A stretch of 64,000 nucleotides of DNA, from contig NZ_CP081844.1 of assembly GCF_019803445.1 (NCBI RefSeq), positions 1,128,501 through 1,192,500 on the forward strand, in the 5' to 3' direction. This stretch comes from Caenibius sp. WL. Its GTDB lineage: Bacteria > Pseudomonadota > Alphaproteobacteria > Sphingomonadales > Sphingomonadaceae. Positions within the stretch are counted from its first letter, which is position 1. The number at the start of each line of letters is the position of its first letter. Made by a program: the position numbers and the translations under genes. A model generated the notes under the pieces. It saw nothing but the letters and a program-made list of their open reading frames with translations, searched no databases and was not told the origin of the DNA. Shown here piece after piece: positions 1 to 8,875 of this stretch.

Positions 1-924
1 GGCGGGGCTGCCTGCGCGCCGATCCTGCACGCGGCGATGGCCGTGGCCACGGGCGTGGCCGAAGTGGTGGTGTGCTACCGCGCGATGAACGAACGTTCGC
101 AATACCGCTTCGGGGCGGGCTATGCGCCCGATGCGGTGCCGACGGCGGAAGCGGCGCACTACGGCTACTATGTGCCGTTCGGGTTGATGTCTCCGGCAAG
201 CTGGGTGGCGATGGCCGCGCAGCGCTATATGCACGAACACGGCGCGACATCGGAAGATTTCGGCCGCATCGCCGTGGGCTTCCGCGATTTTGCCGCGACC
301 AATCCCCAGGCGTGGTTTTACCAGCAGCCGATCACGCTGGACGATCACCAGAATTCGCGCTGGATCGTGGAGCCGTTGCATCTGCTTGATTGCTGTCAGG
401 AATCGGATGGCGCGGTGGCGATTGTCGTCACCACGGCGGAACGGGCGCGCAAGCTGCGCCAGCCGCCGGTGATCGTTCGCGCAGCAGCGCAGGGCGCGTG
501 CGACGATCAGCAGATGATGACGAGCTATTACCGCCCCGATCTGACCCGGCTGTCCGAAATGGATCTGGTGGCGCAGCAGCTCTATGCCATGGCGGGCATC
601 GGCCCGGCGGATGTGCAGGCGGCGGTGCTCTACGATCACTTCTCGCCTTTCGTGCTGCCGCAGATCGAAGCGTTCGGCTTCGCAGCGAAGGGACAGGCGA
701 AGGATTTCGTGCGTGAAGGAAACATCGCCCGGGGTGGCCGCCTGCCGGTGAACACCAATGGCGGGCAATTGGGTGAAGCCTATATCCATGGCCTGAACGG
801 CGTGGCCGAAGGCGTCCGCCTTGCGCGCGGGCAAAGTGTCAACCAGCCCGGCGATTGCCGCAATGTGATCGTAACGGCGGGAACCGGCGTGCCAACATCG
901 GGATTGATCCTTTCGGCGGACTGA
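1..924 (+). CDS. Thiolase-like / lipid-transfer-type protein, 5' truncated
   Basis: The reading frame is open from base 1, so the 5' end lies outside the window; 307 residues remain. The first visible residues (GGAACAPILHAAMAVATG) and the C-terminal stretch NTNGGQLGEAYIHGLNG followed by VAEGVRLARG are typical of the SCPx/lipid-transfer branch of the thiolase superfamily. Members either cleave 3-ketoacyl-CoA or act as retro-aldolases on steroid side-chain acyl-CoAs, often with a DUF35 partner, which would have to lie upstream if present. An AraC regulator follows 34 bases later on the same strand. The active-site cysteine region lies outside the window, so thiolase and aldolase cannot be told apart. 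Family assignment is good; substrate is unknown. Confidence 0.8.
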   Translation, partial: GGAACAPILHAAMAVATGVAEVVVCYRAMNERSQYRFGAGYAPDAVPTAEAAHYGYYVPFGLMSPASWVAMAAQRYMHEHGATSEDFGRIAVGFRDFAATNPQAWFYQQPITLDDHQNSRWIVEPLHLLDCCQESDGAVAIVVTTAERARKLRQPPVIVRAAAQGACDDQQMMTSYYRPDLTRLSEMDLVAQQLYAMAGIGPADVQAAVLYDHFSPFVLPQIEAFGFAAKGQAKDFVREGNIARGGRLPVNTNGGQLGEAYIHGLNGVAEGVRLARGQSVNQPGDCRNVIVTAGTGVPTSGLILSAD

Positions 925-958
925 AACGGCCCTGCGGGGCAACTCTTGCAATGATCGG

Positions 959-1909
959 ATGGGGGACGTGAACCAGCATTCGCAAATGCCGCCCGGTTAC
1001 CGCTCGCGGATCGATGTCAGCGTTTCGACATCGGTCCTCGTTGCCCAGCTTGCGACGCATTTTGCGCCCGAGCCGGGGGAGTTCGTTCTCAACGAGCGGC
1101 TGCACACACTCTCGCTCGAACTGCAGGTAAAGCAGAGCTTCGCTGTCGGCCGGTTCGAAATGGGGGGCGCGCCGGGGGAATTTTCGGATATCGGCCGCGC
1201 GCTGTTCGTCCCGGCCGGGGTGCCGCTGCGCATTCGGTCCGACGGGGTGCTGACCAACACCATTCGCTGCTTCTTCCGCCCGCCCAAGCTGGAAGAACTG
1301 CTGGGGGAAGAAATCGATCAGTCGCGCAACCGGCTGAACAGCTGCCTCAATGTCAAACGCCCGGTGGTGCGCGATCTGCTGCTACGGATCGCGCGCGAGA
1401 TCGAAACCCCCGGTTTCGCTTCGGCCCGCCTGCTCGATGCGCTCAGCGATCTGCTGCTGGTCGAACTGGTGCGCTATCTCAGGGAAACCCCGGCTGATGG
1501 CAACCTGTTGCGCGGTGGCCTATCGCGCGCAGCCTATCGCAAAGTGGTGCGGCGACTTGAGGAGGACGGCCCGCCGCCTTCTCTCGATGAACTGGCGGCA
1601 CTGGCCGAATTGAGCAAGCGCCATCTGACGCGGGCTTTCCACGAAACCACCGGGATGACCATTCACCAGCAGCTGGACGAATTGCGGCTCAAGCGCGCCA
1701 CGACCTTGCTGGACGATCCGGAACTGTCCATTGCCGAAATCGGGGAACGGCTCGGCTTCCGCTCGGGCTCGGCCTTTTCTACCGCGTTTGCCCGGTGGAG
1801 TGGGAAAAGTCCCAGCCGCTATCGCGGAGAACTGGTGCGTTCGCGCGATCTGCGCAAGGAGGAACTGGGCAACCTGCCCCAGACCACCTATCAGACAAGA
1901 CAGCAGTAA
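959..1909 (+). CDS. AraC family transcriptional regulator
   Basis: Protein of 316 residues. The last 100 residues carry a double helix-turn-helix of AraC type: the first around SLDELAALAELSKRHLTRAF, the second around SIAEIGERLGFRSGSAFSTAF, followed by the family-typical W-GKSPSRYR ending. The N-terminal 180 residues have a cupin-like pattern (FVPAGVPLRI) consistent with a ligand-binding arm. It ends 12 bases before the VOC gene and follows the thiolase gene on the same strand, so local control of these catabolic genes is plausible. The ligand is unknown. Start is the first ATG of the frame; no strong ribosome-binding site is visible. Confidence 0.88.
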   Translation: MGDVNQHSQMPPGYRSRIDVSVSTSVLVAQLATHFAPEPGEFVLNERLHTLSLELQVKQSFAVGRFEMGGAPGEFSDIGRALFVPAGVPLRIRSDGVLTNTIRCFFRPPKLEELLGEEIDQSRNRLNSCLNVKRPVVRDLLLRIAREIETPGFASARLLDALSDLLLVELVRYLRETPADGNLLRGGLSRAAYRKVVRRLEEDGPPPSLDELAALAELSKRHLTRAFHETTGMTIHQQLDELRLKRATTLLDDPELSIAEIGERLGFRSGSAFSTAFARWSGKSPSRYRGELVRSRDLRKEELGNLPQTTYQTRQQ

Positions 1910-1921
1910 GAGAGGTATCCT

Positions 1922-2797
1922 GTGATCCGATTGTCCCATCGCGGTATTTGCGTCAGCGATCTCGAAGCATCCGAACGGTTCTATCGCGAGGCGCTGGGGT
2001 TCGCGGATTATCAGGATCATGGCGTGATCGAAGGGCCGGACATGGACCGGACCATGGAAATGTCCGGCGTCCGCCTGCGGGCCAAGATGCTGCGTTATCC
2101 CGGTGGTCCGGTGATCGAACTGCTGCGTTTCCTCCAGCCCGACGCCACCGGCCCGCGGGAAAAGCGTTCCACGCTGCAATACGGCCTTGTCCACCTCTCG
2201 TTCTATGTCGACGATATCGATTCCGCTGCTCAGAAAATCCGCGATGCAGGCGGGACGGTGTACGACCATACGCGCGTGCAGAATGGCGAGGGTGGGATCA
2301 CTTTGATCTATTGCACCGATCCCGATGGCGTGCGGATCGAGCTGATGCATCAGCCGGGTATCGCCCAGCGCTTTTCGCATAGCGGTATCTGCGTGTCGGA
2401 TATCGACGTGTCGCTGGCCTACTACGCGGCGCTCGGTTTCACACCGGCGGAAAACTACGTGTTCGACGAGCCTACGACTTTCCTCGACACGATCAACGAA
2501 GTGCCGGACATCCGGCTGCGCGCGCAGATGATCCGCGATGCGGAAGGGAACACGCTGGAACTGCTGAAAGTGTTTGCCCCCGATTCTTTCGGTTCGCGGG
2601 AACGCCAGCCGCTTAACCGCTATGGTCTGACCCACATCGCCTTCTGGGATGACGATCTGGAAAAGACCGTTCCGGCGCTGGAGGCAAAGGGCGGGCATTT
2701 CGTGGCGGCAGCCCATGTGCGCACGCCCTCCATCGAATTGCAGCAAGGCGGCGATCCCGATGGGGTGCGGATCGAATTGATGCGTCCGGTGGCGTGA
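1922..2797 (+). CDS. Two-domain VOC (glyoxalase/dioxygenase fold) metalloprotein
   Basis: 291 residues starting with GTG (AGAGAGG lies upstream). The protein is an internal duplication of the vicinal-oxygen-chelate fold: residues 1-145 and 150-291 each start with a FSHSGICVSD- or LSHRGICVSD-like strand. Both halves keep a full metal set in the glyoxalase I order: H6, E66, H91, E140 and H153, E213, H238, E285. Known members are glyoxalases, extradiol dioxygenases and isomerases; the sequence does not say which. It is probably cotranscribed with the AraC gene 12 bases upstream. Two complete sites are unusual, since extradiol enzymes normally keep metal in only one half, which favours a glyoxalase or isomerase role. 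Confidence 0.82.
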   Translation: MIRLSHRGICVSDLEASERFYREALGFADYQDHGVIEGPDMDRTMEMSGVRLRAKMLRYPGGPVIELLRFLQPDATGPREKRSTLQYGLVHLSFYVDDIDSAAQKIRDAGGTVYDHTRVQNGEGGITLIYCTDPDGVRIELMHQPGIAQRFSHSGICVSDIDVSLAYYAALGFTPAENYVFDEPTTFLDTINEVPDIRLRAQMIRDAEGNTLELLKVFAPDSFGSRERQPLNRYGLTHIAFWDDDLEKTVPALEAKGGHFVAAAHVRTPSIELQQGGDPDGVRIELMRPVA

Positions 2798-2848
2798 AGG
2801 CACGCAAACGGGCTGACAAACCGTTGCGCCCGTCCTAAGGCACCTCCC

Positions 2849-3280
2849 ATGCACGCCTTGCGCACCTTTCTGCTCGGCCATCGCGGCCTGGCCGCATTCG
2901 CGGTGGCGCTGGCCCTGTGCATGAAAGTGCTGCTGCCGGTGGGCTACATGCTTTCCAGCAGCCTGGATGGTTCATCCACGCGCGTTCTGACTCTGACTCT
3001 CTGCCACACCGGCAGCGAAGATGGGCCGGCGGTTGCCAATGTCACTGTCCCGGTCGATGGGCAGGCGAAGGGTGACGGAAAGAGCGCTGCGGGCAAGGCG
3101 GACGGGCAGTGCGCCTATTCTTCCCTGTCGATGTCGGCGGTGGTCGGGGCCTCGCCCGCGCTGCTGGCGCTGGCTTTTGCCATTATCCTTGCGCTGGGGC
3201 TCGCCCCGGCGCGGCGTCTGCCGTTCGGGCCGATCGCCTATCTGCGGCCGCCATTGCGCGGGCCGCCAAGCTTCGTCTGA
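2849..3280 (+). CDS. DUF2946-type small membrane/exported protein
   Basis: 143 residues. An N-terminal hydrophobic segment (about residues 14-35, AAFAVALALCMKVLLPVGYM) is followed by LTLTLCHTG and a second hydrophobic stretch around residues 95-118. This is the DUF2946 pattern: small proteins often encoded next to TonB-dependent copper or metal receptors, function unsettled. A TonB receptor starts about 165 bases downstream, which fits. The family match rests on pattern recognition of a poorly conserved family. A possible hairpin (ACGGGC/GCCCGT arms, 2808-2833) lies just before it. Confidence 0.55.
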   Translation: MHALRTFLLGHRGLAAFAVALALCMKVLLPVGYMLSSSLDGSSTRVLTLTLCHTGSEDGPAVANVTVPVDGQAKGDGKSAAGKADGQCAYSSLSMSAVVGASPALLALAFAIILALGLAPARRLPFGPIAYLRPPLRGPPSFV

Positions 3281-3445
3281 CATTCTGAGCTGATCTCCGC
3301 CATCCGCGCGTTCACCTGTTCACAGGCGCGCGCAGGGTGGCCGTATCGGCTTTTCCGCCTTCCTGGTGATCGCCACCGTGCACCATCCGCCCATGCGGGT
3401 GGCCGGGCTGGCCGATCACACGATAGCTGTCAGATGGAGAACAGC

Positions 3446-5449
3446 GTGAACACCGCCAATTGGGCTTTTGCCGCCGCCACCCTATCGCTTCTCGCTACCC
3501 CCGCGCTTGCCGAAAGCGGCAGCGATGCCGACCGGGGCGACAATCATATCATCATCGTCACCGGCCGTTCGGCCAGCGATCAGGCAGAACAGCAGGCGCG
3601 GGCCACCCCTGGGGGCACCGATGTCGTCGGTTACGAAGACTATGCCGACAAATCGCTTGTCTCGTTACGCGATGCGCTGGCCTATTCGCCGGGAGTCTAT
3701 CTCCAGCCGCGCTATGGGCAGGAAGTGCGCCTGTCCGTGCGCGGATCGGGCCTTTCACGCGGCTATCACATGCGCGGGCTGACACTGCTGCAAGATGGTG
3801 TGCCGATCAATCTGGCGGACGACAACGGCGATTTTCAGGAACTGGAACCGATCTTCTTCGACCATCTGGAAGTCTATCGAGGGGCCAATGCGCTGCGGTT
3901 CGGTTCGGGCACGCTGGGCGGCGCGATCAACGGCGTGACGCCGAACGGCAGGGATGCGCGTGGGCTCTATTTCCGCGCCGATGCGGGCAGCTTCGACACG
4001 TTGCGCGGGCTCGCATCCTATGGCGGGGCAACGGGTAGAATGGACTATTGGGGGGCGGTGAGCGCCGACACCTCGGACGGGGACCGCCAGCATGCCCGCC
4101 GCCAATCGCTGCGGTTTCATGGCAATCTGGGGATCCGCCTCAGCGATACGATCGAAACGCGATTCTACGCCAGCCACAACCACATCGAACAGGATCTGCC
4201 GGGCGCCCTGACCATGGCGCAGGCGCTGTCCCATCCGAAAACGGGCAATTTCATGGGCGATCAGGCGCGCAATATCGATTCCGTGCGCTTTCAGAACCGC
4301 ACCAGGGTGGCGCTGGGCGCTGCGCAGCTCAATTTCGGGGTGTTCTACAACCGCAAGTCGCTCGATCATCCGATCTATCAGGTGATCGATCAGGAATCGC
4401 GCGACCATGGTGTTTTCGCACGGCTGGAATGGGCCGATGGCCCCCTGTCGCTGACCGTGGGTGGGGAAGCCCGCTTCGGCACCGTGGATTCGCGCCGCTT
4501 CGTCAACGTGAACGGCAGGAAGGGCAAGGTGACATTCGCCGCCGACCAGCGCGCCCGTACCGCCAATCTCTATGCCGAACTGCGCTATCGCCCGATCGAA
4601 CGGTTGAGCCTTATTGTCGGGGGCATTTATGCCGATGGCTATCGCCGCCAGCATGAAACCTACAATGTGACCGCCGGTGGCGCGCGTAATGTCACGGCGC
4701 GGGCCGATTTCAGCGAATTTTCGCCCCGCTTCGGGATACTGTTCGAACCGTCGGGTACGGTTCAGGTCTATGCCAATTACAGCCGCTCGGCCGAATTGCC
4801 TGGCTTTGGTGAACTGGCGCAGATCAGCCAGTTCGTTCCTCTCTCAGCCCAGCGGGCGTGGACGGCGGAAATCGGCGCGCGCGGCACGGCCGGTATCGCA
4901 CAGTGGGATGTTTCGTTCTATCGCGCGGACCTGAAAGGCGAGATGCTGCAATATACCGTCGGCAGCGATATTCCGGCGTCCACGTTCAACGCCGGGCGCA
5001 CCCGCCATCAGGGGATCGAAGCGGCACTGGCGCTCGATCTCGCCCCCTGGCTGCGATTGCGGCAAGTCTATCAGTACAGCGACTTCCGCTTCCGCCGCGA
5101 TCGTGAGTTCGGCGGCAATCGTCTGCCCGTGATCCCGCGCCACATGATGCGGGCAGAACTGCGGTTCGGGTCGGACGAATTGCATATCGCCCCCAATTTC
5201 GAATGGGTGCCACAAGGGGCATGGGCCGACTATGCCAACACCGTGCGCACGCCTGGCTATGCCTTGCTGGGATTGACGGCCGGGGCGCGGGTATCGGATC
5301 GAGTCGATTTGTTCTTCGATGCGCGCAATCTCACAGGCAAGAAGGCCGTGGGCGATATCAGCGCGGTGATCGCGGCCGGACCGGCGTCGGCGATCTACTA
5401 TCCGGTGGAGCGCCGTGCAGTGTTCGGCGGCGTGCGCGCGCGGTTCTGA
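3446..5449 (+). CDS. TonB-dependent outer-membrane receptor, metal/siderophore type
   Basis: Outer-membrane beta-barrel receptor of about 667 residues with a signal peptide (WAFAAATLSLLATPALA). The plug carries GYEDYADKSLVSLRDALAYSP, the typical RGSG and LQDGVPINLADDNGDF segments and EVYRGANALRFGSGTLGGAIN. The barrel ends in aromatic-rich strands and a final F. An in-frame ATG at 3434 exists, but only the GTG at 3446 has a Shine-Dalgarno (GGAG, six bases before it), so I place the start there. Its length, the DUF2946 neighbour, tonB and the PepSY/ApbE operon point to an iron-chelate or copper receptor rather than one of the longer carbohydrate-type receptors. The 150 bases before it contain a GC-rich hairpin (CCATCCGC/GCGGGTGG). 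Confidence 0.88.
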   Translation: MNTANWAFAAATLSLLATPALAESGSDADRGDNHIIIVTGRSASDQAEQQARATPGGTDVVGYEDYADKSLVSLRDALAYSPGVYLQPRYGQEVRLSVRGSGLSRGYHMRGLTLLQDGVPINLADDNGDFQELEPIFFDHLEVYRGANALRFGSGTLGGAINGVTPNGRDARGLYFRADAGSFDTLRGLASYGGATGRMDYWGAVSADTSDGDRQHARRQSLRFHGNLGIRLSDTIETRFYASHNHIEQDLPGALTMAQALSHPKTGNFMGDQARNIDSVRFQNRTRVALGAAQLNFGVFYNRKSLDHPIYQVIDQESRDHGVFARLEWADGPLSLTVGGEARFGTVDSRRFVNVNGRKGKVTFAADQRARTANLYAELRYRPIERLSLIVGGIYADGYRRQHETYNVTAGGARNVTARADFSEFSPRFGILFEPSGTVQVYANYSRSAELPGFGELAQISQFVPLSAQRAWTAEIGARGTAGIAQWDVSFYRADLKGEMLQYTVGSDIPASTFNAGRTRHQGIEAALALDLAPWLRLRQVYQYSDFRFRRDREFGGNRLPVIPRHMMRAELRFGSDELHIAPNFEWVPQGAWADYANTVRTPGYALLGLTAGARVSDRVDLFFDARNLTGKKAVGDISAVIAAGPASAIYYPVERRAVFGGVRARF

Positions 5450-5549
5450 TCACCGGTATCCTGGGCCGGGCGATGGAGCGAACACTGTCCGGCTCTGGCC
5501 TTTCAGGGAATGGGAGACGAGACAGCGGCGGCGGTTTTACGCCTGTTCC

Positions 5550-5574
5550 AATGAGAATGAGATTGACTCGCATT
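5550..5574 (+). promoter_or_regulatory. Fur-like operator upstream of tonB
   Basis: Imperfect palindrome with arms AATGAGAAT (5550-5558) and ACTCGCATT (5566-5574); seven of nine arm positions match when one arm is reverse-complemented. The A/T-rich GAGAATGA core resembles Fur boxes (GATAATGATAATCATTATC type). It lies 35 bases before the tonB start in otherwise GC-rich DNA. Assignment by eye only. Confidence 0.5.
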
Positions 5575-5608
5575 AATTTCTCGGACACGGGGGCATGATC
5601 CGAAGGGG

Positions 5609-6412
5609 ATGAAATCGGTCATGTTCGACGGCGCGGATTATCGGAGCGAGGAAGGGGCGATGCCGTCTGCCCTGCGGCGTGCGCCGATCCCTGTCGAGGT
5701 CGGTGTGCTGTCCCCCGGTGCGAATGGCCGCATGAATGACGAGGGTCCGCGCATATCGGCTGCCCGCTATGGCGATACGCGCCGGCCCAATATCACCGCG
5801 ATCATCGTAACCGCCATGATCCATGCCATCGTGCTGGCCGCGGTCCTGATGATCCGCAGCGAGGCCCCGCAGGAAAAGCGGCGTGAGCGGCTGACAGTGG
5901 TCGATCTCATGGCCTCGCCACCGCCTCCGCCGCCCTCTCCGGACACGCCTCCGCCACCTCAGTCCGAAATCGCCGCCCCGCGTCCGCCGATCCGGATCGC
6001 ACCCACGCCGCCAGTGGCGGCGACGCCCGATCCGCAGCCGCAAGCCCCGGTTGCGCCCGTATCGGCACCGGCCATCGCCCCCCAGCCCTCCGTAATAGCC
6101 GCGCCGGCGCCGCCCAGCACAGTGCAGGTGTCCGATCTTTCGGTGCGCATGACCTCGGGTTCGCCGCCGCGCTATCCGATGGAAAGCCGCCGCAAGCGCG
6201 AACAGGGCACGGTGGTTCTCTCGCTTACGCTCGGCCTCGATGGCCGGGTGGCAAATATTTCCGTGGCGCGCAGCAGCGGTTTCGATCGCCTGGATCAGGC
6301 CGCGTTGTCCGCCGTGCGCAAATGGCGCTGGGCCCCGTTGATCCAGGATGGCAAGCCGGTCCTGATGAAAGGTGTTGTTGAAATACCCTTCGTCCTGAAA
6401 AACGCGGATTAG
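5609..6412 (+). CDS. tonB: Energy transducer TonB
   Basis: 267 residues. A cytoplasmic N-terminus of about 60 residues is followed by one membrane helix (ITAIIVTAMIHAIVLAAVLMI), a proline-rich periplasmic linker (about 100-165), and a C-terminal TonB domain with the RYPMESRRKREQGTVVLSL motif and RKWRWAPL near the end. It transmits proton-motive force from ExbBD to outer-membrane receptors. No exbB or exbD is in the window. The start at 5609 follows CGAAGGGG closely; ATGs at 5621 and 5660 are alternatives. The Fur-like palindrome and the receptor just upstream suggest it serves metal uptake, though it could also power the other receptors. Confidence 0.9.
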   Translation: MKSVMFDGADYRSEEGAMPSALRRAPIPVEVGVLSPGANGRMNDEGPRISAARYGDTRRPNITAIIVTAMIHAIVLAAVLMIRSEAPQEKRRERLTVVDLMASPPPPPPSPDTPPPPQSEIAAPRPPIRIAPTPPVAATPDPQPQAPVAPVSAPAIAPQPSVIAAPAPPSTVQVSDLSVRMTSGSPPRYPMESRRKREQGTVVLSLTLGLDGRVANISVARSSGFDRLDQAALSAVRKWRWAPLIQDGKPVLMKGVVEIPFVLKNAD

Positions 6413-6566
6413 GCATTTTCCGATCACTTTCGCAGGAATGACGTGGGTGGCCGAAGTGGCCGCGCGCTGCCATTCGGGTTCGCGCATTGCAGGATCGGGG
6501 GGGGATACCCCATATGTGAACCGTTGCGAGCAGATCGCATTCGTGAAGCGATGATGGAGCGGAACT

Positions 6567-7379
6567 GTGTTGCAATCGGTTTCCCAGAGTGGCGGCATTT
6601 CAAAGGCATCGGGAAATCCGGGGGGCCATGTGGCTGAAGACGGAGCCCGCTATATCGCCCAACCTGTCCCGCATGTCATTGTCGTCGAGGACGATCCGCC
6701 TTTGCGCACCTTGCTGATGCGGCTTCTGGTGGAAAACGGCTATCATGCGACCGGCGCTGCCGATGGCGAGGAATTGCTGCGGGCGATGGCGGATCGCGGA
6801 TCCAACCCGGTCGACCTGATCCTGCTCGATATCATGCTGCCCGGCGATGACGGATTGACGCTGTGCCGCCGGATTCGCGAATACAGCAAAGTGCCGATCA
6901 TCATCATCAGCGCACGCGGGATGGAAGCGGATCGGGTGGCGGGGCTGGATACCGGGGCGGACGATTACATCGCGAAGCCTTTCGGCCGGTCCGAACTTCT
7001 GGCCAGAGTGCGGGCCTTGCTGCGCCGGGCAGGCGAATCGCGCATTCCGCCCGAAGCGTTCGAAGTGACCCAGCTCGATTTCGCGGGCTGGCGCTATTTC
7101 CCCAAGCGGCGCGAGCTTTTTGCGCCCAGCGGGGCGGAAGTGCCGTTGACCGCGGCCGAGCATGACCTGCTGCAAACGCTCCTGCGCCATCCGCAGCGCA
7201 CCATCGGGCGCGAAAGGCTGATCGAACTGGTGCGCCACAGGATCGGCAATTCCACCGACCGCAGTATCGATGTGCTGGTCAGCCGCTTGCGCCGCAAGCT
7301 GGGCGGGCAGCGCAACCACCTGATCCGCACCATCCGGGGCGTGGGCTATATGTTCGCCGCCGATGTGACAGGTTCCTGA
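6567..7379 (+). CDS. OmpR-family response regulator
   Basis: 270 residues. The receiver domain (about 34-150) keeps the acidic pair EDD (41-43), phospho-acceptor D88 in DLILLDIMLPG, S115 and K137 (AKPF). The winged helix (about 170-268) ends in RRKLGGQRNHLIRTIRGVGYMF, typical of OmpR/PhoB regulators. Start GTG 6567 is preceded by GGAG at seven bases; a second candidate is GTG 6630. The stop codon is next to the start of the histidine kinase gene, so both are one transcript. The position between tonB and the PepSY operon suggests it senses a metal or envelope signal linked to uptake; the signal is unknown. Confidence 0.92.
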   Translation: MLQSVSQSGGISKASGNPGGHVAEDGARYIAQPVPHVIVVEDDPPLRTLLMRLLVENGYHATGAADGEELLRAMADRGSNPVDLILLDIMLPGDDGLTLCRRIREYSKVPIIIISARGMEADRVAGLDTGADDYIAKPFGRSELLARVRALLRRAGESRIPPEAFEVTQLDFAGWRYFPKRRELFAPSGAEVPLTAAEHDLLQTLLRHPQRTIGRERLIELVRHRIGNSTDRSIDVLVSRLRRKLGGQRNHLIRTIRGVGYMFAADVTGS

Positions 7380-7381
7380 TC

Positions 7382-8773
7382 GTGGTGTGGACCGGGCGCG
7401 GCACCGGCATGGTGGCGCGGATCGCGCTGGTCCTGCTGGCGGCGGTGCTGGTGGAAGCGCTGGGCACCTATGCGTTGCATCGCTGGCAGGATCGCGAACT
7501 TGTGTCCGACAGCCAGACGCAGAACATCGCCCGGCAATTGGTGGACGCGGCGCATGCGGCGGAGCAGACCGCGCCGGATGAACGGGCCCGGGCGGTCCAT
7601 GCGCGGGAAAGGGCCGGTCTGGCGCTGAACTGGGTGGGGCGCAGTGTCGTGACCGATCACAGCGCCTTTTCGCCGCAGCTTGCCAATCTGCGCGCGCGGC
7701 TGGTGCAGCAGGCGCCGGAATTGCGGAAGCGCGAAATCCATCTCAGCCTCCTGCCCTCCGGTGGCGGGGGGCAGCGCGATCTGATCGGGCTGGTGGAACT
7801 GCGGGACGGATCGTTCCTGTCGTTCAGAGTGGCGGGCTATCTCAGCGCCCCGCTGCCGGTGTGGGTCGTGTTGCTGCTGCACGTGGCGCTGGTGTGCGTG
7901 GTGTGCGGCGCGGCGCTGGCCATGGTGCATGCGCTGGTGCGCCCGCTTGCCCGGCTGGCCGCGGCCGCCGATGAAACCGGGCGCAATCACGCCGCGCGGA
8001 TCGATCCCACCGGCCCGCACGAGGTGCGCCGTGTGGCCACCGCCTTTGCCGCGATGCAGACGCGGCTGTTGCAGATGATGGAAGACAACACGCAGGCGCT
8101 GATCGCCGTGTCGCACGATTTGCGCACGCCAATCCAGCGCTTGCGGCTGCGCGCCGCACTGATCGCGGATGATGAGGTGCACGAGGCCATCCAGCAGGAT
8201 CTGGCGGAGATGGAGCATTTCATCGATTCCACGCTCGCCTATGTCCGCAGCGGCATGGATGAGCCTGCACGGCTGGTCGATATCGCCGCACTGATCGCGA
8301 CCATTGTGGACGATGCCTGCGATACCGGGGCCGAGGTCCACTATGCCGGGCCGGGCTCTTTCACTCTCCATGCGCGCGCCGCGGTGCTGACGCGCATCCT
8401 GCACAATCTGATCGGCAACAGCCGCCGCTATGCCCAGCGGATAGACGTGAGCCTGGCAGGTGAGGAAGGCGTGCAGGCTCTGATTACGGTGGAGGACGAT
8501 GGCCCTGGCATTCCGGCGGAACACCGTGCAGCATGCTTGCAGCCGTTCCAGCGCATGGACCGGGCGCGAAGCGGGGGCGAGGCGAAGGGGGCGGGGCTTG
8601 GGCTTTCGATCGTGGCCCGCAGCGTGGCCGCGCAGGGCGGAACGCTCGCGCTGGAAAGCAGTAGTCTGGGCGGATTGGCCGTGCGGATCGTCCTGCCTGC
8701 CGCGCCGCCGGATGCCCCTCCTTCCGAAGCCGGTGGCAATGGGGATGGCTCTGCGCCCCATTCTGGCGGATGA
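7382..8773 (+). CDS. Sensor histidine kinase
   Basis: 463 residues, GTG start two bases after the response regulator stop. Two membrane segments (about 11-30 and 158-181) enclose a periplasmic sensor of about 125 residues. A HAMP-like linker leads to the H-box AVSHDLRTPIQRL (H245), then the N-box LHNLIGNSRRYA, the G1 box VEDDGPGIP and the G2 box GAGLGLSIV. All catalytic motifs are intact. It should autophosphorylate H245 and pass the phosphate to D88 of its partner. The C-terminal 20 residues after the catalytic domain are proline-rich and probably disordered. Confidence 0.92.
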   Translation: MVWTGRGTGMVARIALVLLAAVLVEALGTYALHRWQDRELVSDSQTQNIARQLVDAAHAAEQTAPDERARAVHARERAGLALNWVGRSVVTDHSAFSPQLANLRARLVQQAPELRKREIHLSLLPSGGGGQRDLIGLVELRDGSFLSFRVAGYLSAPLPVWVVLLLHVALVCVVCGAALAMVHALVRPLARLAAAADETGRNHAARIDPTGPHEVRRVATAFAAMQTRLLQMMEDNTQALIAVSHDLRTPIQRLRLRAALIADDEVHEAIQQDLAEMEHFIDSTLAYVRSGMDEPARLVDIAALIATIVDDACDTGAEVHYAGPGSFTLHARAAVLTRILHNLIGNSRRYAQRIDVSLAGEEGVQALITVEDDGPGIPAEHRAACLQPFQRMDRARSGGEAKGAGLGLSIVARSVAAQGGTLALESSSLGGLAVRIVLPAAPPDAPPSEAGGNGDGSAPHSGG

Positions 8774-8814
8774 AGAGGTGTCCAGCCCTTGATACACACT
8801 GACACAATTTTGCT

Positions 8815-8833
8815 ATTGATCTTTATTCTCAAT
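8815..8833 (+). promoter_or_regulatory. Fur-like operator before the PepSY operon
   Basis: A 19-base A/T-rich element with perfect outer arms ATTGA (8815-8819) and TCAAT (8829-8833) and a TTATTCTCAAT half resembling a Fur half-site. It lies about 40 bases before the first PepSY-operon gene in the only A/T-rich stretch of this intergenic region. Together with the tonB element it suggests iron control; not tested. Confidence 0.45.
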
Positions 8834-8875
8834 TAGACCACGCAAATTCATAACTTGAGTAAAGCTCCTATCCCG

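Noticed and set aside
3281-3445. Cobalamin riboswitch before the metal receptor
   Set aside because: I looked for the conserved box and core segments; only a simple GC-rich hairpin is present.
5900-6110. Proline-rich simple repeat as a mobile or repeat element
   Set aside because: It encodes the periplasmic linker of TonB, where such composition is normal.
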